Assembly: GCF_964275005.1 (NCBI RefSeq)
Contig: NC_092698.1
Location: forward strand, 35,001,662-35,065,661
DNA length: 64,000 bases
Reading direction: 5' to 3'
Source of the DNA: Diadema setosum
Lineage: Eukaryota; Echinodermata; Echinoidea; Diadematoida; Diadematidae
The position numbers were made by a program, and so were the translations under genes. Numbering within the stretch: position 1 is the stretch's first letter; each line of letters begins with the position of its first letter. The notes below the pieces were generated by a model that was not told the origin of the DNA, ran no database searches, and saw only the letters and a program-made list of their open reading frames with translations. This document shows positions 59,091 through 64,000 of the stretch, piece by piece.

Positions 59091-59399
59091 TACTATGTAT
59101 AAAACAAATGAAGAAAACAGTTGCAAAATGAATTGTTAATTAATACATATTCAGGCTGAATGAAGGATGCTATAAACTCGCAGGGTGTAACATTAATATG
59201 GGGACTAATTATGTTTTGCATATTCACGCATACAGGAGTATTAAAAGTATTCTGTACCCCTGTGTTTTAGGGTATGAAACATGCTGTCAAACTGTAATCA
59301 CGGGGATGATCTCTTGTTTGTAAATACATGTAATTGTAGTACATTCACACAGGAAAATATTTAGAAAAGAGCGTGGGTTAATGTTTTGAATCATCACCA

Positions 59400-59646
59400 C
59401 ACTGCCTGACATTTCCAAATTTTCACCACATGATGCGCACTTCTCGCACAAAAGGGGGCGGAAGTCTGGGTGAGCTGCTTACCTAGTACCTCACACATTT
59501 ATGTACATACACACGCACAAAATGAATGCTCACAGACAGGTTGCCGTAAAGTTGTAGCTCGCTGTATTACCGGTACATACGCAGGAGCTGTGACTGGTCG
59601 TAGCTGTTGCGACTGTTGTTTCAGTGTTCATCGTTAATTACATCAG
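59400..59646 (+). promoter_or_regulatory. candidate promoter and first non-coding exon of a rightward gene
   Basis: CpG-richer DNA with an Sp1-like GGGGGCGGAAG (about 59455) leads to a strong donor (ACATCAG followed by GTAAGCAC, GT at 59647). No long open frame runs into the donor, so the exon would be 5' UTR. No downstream coding exon was recognised before 64000. Confidence 0.3.
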
Positions 59647-60162
59647 GTAAGCACAGTTATTTACATTTTGTTGCTTGTACGTACTTTTATAACTTATATC
59701 AATTTTAAGAGTGCAAGTTTTGAGCCGCGCTCTTCTTGCCAGAACAAGTGGTTGTTATTTTCCCGTGATCATCTAACGCGTGAAGCCGTCGACTGACCAT
59801 CCTTGGCCATGCAGAGCTCCCGGAAGATTCGGCGCAGGCTTGCTTAGGCTCCCGTGTAAAGGGTTGGGTCGATGGTGGTGCATGGTGGGTTGATCTCTCG
59901 TTTACACATTGTTGTGCATGCGGATTACCCCCTTGGCCTTACCCTTGCCTTGGTTACAAAATCATCATCATCTGCGTACGAGGAGAGGTAGATCCTGTGA
60001 TCCTAGCAAGGATTCCAATGTATTATGTTGTATGAATGTATACCTCGGACATGGGATGTATATGTCTCAATTTATACCTCAGCAACATTGTCTGAACATG
60101 ATGGAGTATAAATGACATCGAATCCTGATAGTTTCTGTGTAAAAATTGAATGAATGTACCGT

Positions 60163-60955
60163 TAGTGCACCAGTTTTCAACAGGACCCAGATTTCGACAC
60201 CCATCAGATAATTTTTAAAAATTTTATACTCAATCCAAACGTCTGACTTCAGCAATCAACCAAGTTATCAATCACATTTCTAGTCTTATATAAACACCGT
60301 TTGTCACTTGTCATCATAATCCGACGGTAGAATATTTAGGAGAAAAGCAACACAGTGTCAGCAGAAATGTTAATGTCATTGTCAGCCATTTTTAGGGGTT
60401 CAAAACAATATGACGCATTTTGTATACATCGCCGTAAAATTAAATTCACCCGTGCCGGTTATCTTGCTTTAGTATCAGTTTGTTTGCCAAATCTTGATGT
60501 TTGATTTCATAATCGTCTTTAGTAATTTCATGGCTGAATTCTTAATAAATGAGCAAACTTGTAGAAAGAGTTGGCTTTGAGAGTGTGGCACCAGATTTCG
60601 ACATTCCCATATCAAGACACGTTATAGAGGAAACAACAAGTTCTTGCGCCGGTATGATTGCTAGTTTGCGTCCACAATGCAGTGTACGCGTACTGTACGC
60701 GCCATGTGATTTCTGTGTGATGCGCGCTGTGATTGTGTCGAAAAATGATGCTGGGTGTCGAAATCTGATGCCAGCGACGGCGTGACGGAAATCGCTTAAA
60801 AATTGAACGCGAGTGCATTCAAATGGGAATTCGATTAAGGCATATTATTATTGGCCTTTGTAGCTCAACTTCATATCGAAATTCTGAGGTAAAATGGTGC
60901 AGTATTGATGGTAAACAAGGAAATGTGCTAAAGTGTCGAAAACCGGTACCCTTAT
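60163..60955. mobile_element. possible degenerate inverted-repeat element
   Basis: GTGCACCAGTTTTCAACA near 60163 is imperfectly mirrored by TGTCGAAAACCGGTACCC near 60935. Internal CAGATTTCGACACCC (60187) is mirrored by GGGTGTCGAAATCTG (60753). The frame at 60549-60785 lies inside and is probably not a gene. Confidence 0.4.
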
Positions 60956-61096
60956 GCATAGCCATAGTCATTCACTTCCTACTATATAGTACAGTAACTT
61001 AAAGTCACCGCTTGATCGGCTAGTGTCTGGCAGATCATTTTATACCCAATTAAAAAAGCGGAGTACCCGTTTAACCCGAAAGCATTTTAAAAATGT

Positions 61097-61494
61097 TTAA
61101 AGGGACTGTACAGTACTGGTTGAGGTGGGGATTCACGTTTTGAACATTCCTAAGTGAGATAATGAGAAACCTCTTATGAAATGTGAAAGAGCATGTAATT
61201 TTAAGATGGATTTAACGTTTATTTGATGAAAATTGGTTTTCAATTGCCTGAGATATCCAAAAAAGTGATAATGATAAAAGGCGACAGGCCACGCCTTTTA
61301 TAATATTAGGATCTCTTTGTTTCACCTTGTTTTTGGATATCTCAGTCATTCCAAAACCGATTTTCATCAAATAAACTTTTGATACCCCTTAGAATTGCAT
61401 GCTCTTTGACATCTCATATAGTGGTTTCTGAATATCTCACAAAACGTTAAATGCTAAATCCTCACCTCGACCAGAACTGTACACACCCTTTAAT
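61097..61494. mobile_element. TTAA-flanked palindromic MITE, copy 4
   Basis: TTTAAAGGGACTGTACAGTA and CTGGTTGAGG at the left; CCTCGACCAGAACTGTACAC and ACCCTTTAA at the right. The internal halves match copy 1 closely (TTGGATATCTCAG, GGCGACAGGCCACG). Confidence 0.8.
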
Positions 61495-61707
61495 TCATAG
61501 GAAACAGTCACAGATCATCCATACCAATCACACACCTCTCTGCATCAGACACACACAGCATGGTACGTAAATGTATGTCCCGTTTAATACATCCACAGCT
61601 CATCTTTTCCCACAACACACTGTATTAAAGTTATTGTCTTAAGCATAAATTTTGCAAACAGTCTGCATGCAGTTCCAAGGCCTCATCGATACATATAATA
61701 ATCAATA

Positions 61708-62569
61708 CAGTATTCATCGCATAATCGGGCATCTGATAATCGGGAACCTCGCTTAAATGACATACGCTTCCCAGAAACATTTCCAATGCACGTTATTTTC
61801 ACTGGATAATCGGGCGGGGACCTCTGATAAACGGGACAATTTTTCTTCAAGCGATCTTTGATTTTGTTGAAATTTTACACAAAAAATCTATCAAAATACC
61901 ACAACAATATTTCAAAGATTCCCTATCAGTTGTCGTTTACATCAAACTTACAAAGCAAGCTTCGGACTGGTGTGTTTTGACCTCCGTCCATCCAGTACAC
62001 GTACATTTCAGCTCGCTGCCCGCCTTCGCTTTTCTGTACATGTGTATACATGGCGAGCTAGATCGCTACAACACATGTACAGTGCACTGATCGCAGCAAG
62101 TAAACAATCAAGCCGTGATGATTGAATGATTGAAGGACTTTTCATTGACGTTCCCACATCAGTTCTGGGTAATCATTTCCCATGGTTGTGGATATGTGGA
62201 TACAGAAAGCCCTACGTGTCCAAGAATTCTACGAATGTTTAAGAAAGTGCTAGCTTTTAATCCACATATTTTGTGTTCGAAGAGAGGTGACAGAAGAAGA
62301 ACCCGGTTGCGATTACTCTACATCATTGCGAGAATGCAGGGACAGCTAGAGGGTCGCACCGAGGGGTAGCGTGGTTGTGTATTCATGTACATGTACAGTA
62401 CGTCAGTATGCATGTGTGTGTGTGTGCAGGTATGTGTGTGTGTGCACTACATAATGTACATGTCGTATGCCGTTAGTGTATGGTGAGTGCTCATCGCGAA
62501 ATCGGGCACCCCGCTTAAAGGGGCTGTGTTTGCTACTCCCAACCTGTCCCGATTATGTGATGAATACTG
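61708..62569. mobile_element. pogo/Tigger-like non-autonomous DNA transposon
   Basis: The left end CAGTATTCATCGCATAATCG and the right end CGATTATGTGATGAATACTG are about 22-bp inverted repeats with two mismatches, flanked by TA (61706-61707 and 62570-62571). GATAATCGGG motifs are repeated near the left end. The ends and TA target fit the pogo/Tigger group of Tc1/mariner. At 862 bp, with only an unrelated 79-codon frame, it carries no transposase. Confidence 0.75.
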
Positions 62570-62901
62570 TATAGTGCAAGTTTTTAAACATGTGTCACTT
62601 GAAGCTATATACATGCATAATGCAGCCAAATGCTGCAACAAATTCTGCTGTGTCCCCATGTTTCATGGTGACTTTAAAGGTTTGTTTTCAATCAACGGCC
62701 TGAAGAAAGGTTAGAATCTCATCTACTTGGAGTTTGTAGTTTATTAAATAGATTTTTCTCGAGAGCTAGCTCTACAAAGGCAAGTGTATCGACCGGTACT
62801 GATAAGTGCATCTAAGGCAAGTTTATACCAGCACTGATTAGTGCATCATTATGTGTGTGTGTTGATAGTATAATTAAGCGGAGTACCCTGTCTTATTGGC
62901 T

Positions 62902-63282
62902 GATTAAAGGGACTGTACAGTACTGGTTGAGGTGAGGATTCAGGTTTATAACATTTTTTTTTTTTTTTTGGTGAGATACAGTATTAATGAGAAACCTCTT
63001 GTGAAATATGAAAGAGCATGTGATTTTAAGAAGGATTCAACATTTATTTGATGAAAATCGGTTTTCAAATGGCTGAGATATCCAAAAAAGTTATTATAAT
63101 ACAAGGCGACAGGCCACATCTTTTATTAGGATCTCTTTGTTTAACCTTGTGTTTGGATATCTCAGCCATTTCAAAACTGATTTTCATGCTCTTTGACATC
63201 TCATAGAGTGGTTTCTGAATATCTCGCAAAACGTTAAAAGCTAAATCCTCACCTCAACCAGTACTGTACAGTCCCTTTAAGC
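62902..63282. mobile_element. TTAA-flanked palindromic MITE, copy 5
   Basis: TTAAAGGGACTGTACAGTAC and TGGTTGAGGTGAGG at the left; CCTCACCTCAACCAGTACTG and TACAGTCCCTTTAA at the right, an almost perfect terminal match. One internal arm carries a T run (about 62949-62969) and the other a deletion near 63183. Flanking TTAAGCGGAGTACC (62874) and TTAAGCGGAGAGTA (63293) suggest it sits inside another, older repeat. Confidence 0.8.
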
Positions 63283-63299
63283 GGTACCGTATTAAGCGG

Positions 63300-64000
63300 A
63301 GAGTATTGTATTAATCCTTGTCCTTGGGTCAGTGTGAGATGTCATTATTGAATATTTTCACTCCCCCCCCCCCCCCCCTTTGACATACTTCTTTGTATAT
63401 GCATTTAACACCAAAAGCTATGTGTTCAAGATGTTGTTTTATGAAACATCAAGGCTATCTCTCATACAAATTGTTGGGGTAGAAGTCCCCATATATGTTG
63501 CTTTTTTGAAGTCACTAGAAGAGCTTGGTGCCAAGTTATTAACATCGTCCTTATGGCAAGGACTCACAGTCACAGAGATATGACATTCAAACCATTGTAA
63601 CATTTTAATGAATATACCACTGTGATAGCGGAAATCTTGTATTCTAAATGATGTTACACTATTTTTTGTTGATGTGACCACTAGGCTGAGAGTGCATTAG
63701 CCATAGGCCCATCGTTAGCTGTAAGCAAAATCAAAAGTGTTCTCATATATATAAGTACAATGTACCTCCAGTATTTATGAGGCTAAACTTGTCTTGTACC
63801 TTTATGGGGAAAGGTGTTCAAAAAGCTAATGAAAAAAAAAATAATGGCGTTGTATGGTGTAGTGCCATTGTGGATGAAATTCAACTCCTGTTGGATTGTT
63901 TGAATAATCATAAAATATAACACCCAACTACATCTGCCATATATCGAGATTCATATTTTACTAGATATCATCAGTACAATAGTCAGTCAAACCTGCTTTA
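63300..64000. other. non-coding stretch, no gene seen
   Basis: A poly-C run lies at 63364-63377; otherwise AT-rich sequence without recognisable exons. Confidence 0.4.

Noticed and set aside
60549-60785. 78-codon frame beginning MSKLVERVGFES
   Set aside because: It lies inside an inverted-repeat region and reuses the repeated TTTCGAC words; no splice context or known domain.

Overview
The window reads as intron-rich, repeat-dense animal nuclear DNA. Marine invertebrate deuterostome is my best guess, probably an echinoderm. Reasons: vertebrate-like WDR37 and INO80D orthologues split by kilobase introns, many short inverted-repeat (MITE-like) DNA elements, tRNA-derived SINEs, frequent TACATGTACATGTA tracts and AT-rich non-coding DNA. 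There are no operons, CRISPR arrays or prokaryotic signals. I saw no retrovirus-like or other virus-like element. The taxon is inference; the gene identities are firm.

Layout. 1-3.6 kb: non-coding, with a tRNA-like fragment. 3596-3833 (-): first coding exon of INO80D; the rest of that gene lies off the left edge, and a possible 5' non-coding exon/promoter is near 13.74-13.87 kb. 4-14 kb: INO80D first-intron-like DNA with several foldback elements and a displaced copy of the INO80D exon/intron junction at 6.3 kb. 17.0-37.1 kb (+): a complete WDR37 gene, 13 coding exons including a 9-nt microexon. All splice phases join into a 489-residue protein, against about 494 in human. Its introns hold a Helentron/pearl-like element, SINEs and MITEs. 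37.1-45 kb: intergenic, with MITEs, microsatellites and a CpG-richer promoter-like patch at 43.7-44.2 kb. 45.6-52.1 kb (+): a provisional small multi-exon gene I cannot name. 52-59 kb: non-coding, with a second Helentron/pearl-like copy at 54.6-56.1 kb. 59.4-59.65 kb: a possible promoter and first non-coding exon of a rightward gene. 60-64 kb: DNA transposon remnants, including a pogo-like non-autonomous element and two more MITE copies.

WDR37 (a seven-bladed WD protein that partners PACS1/PACS2 in vertebrates) and INO80D (a metazoan INO80 chromatin-remodelling subunit) are divergently arranged. Nothing here links them functionally. No new multi-gene system stands out. The observations most worth a second look are the WDR37 microexon and microsatellite-bordered splice acceptor, the duplicated INO80D splice-junction fragment, the unassigned small gene with two competing open splice choices, and the structured repeat families.
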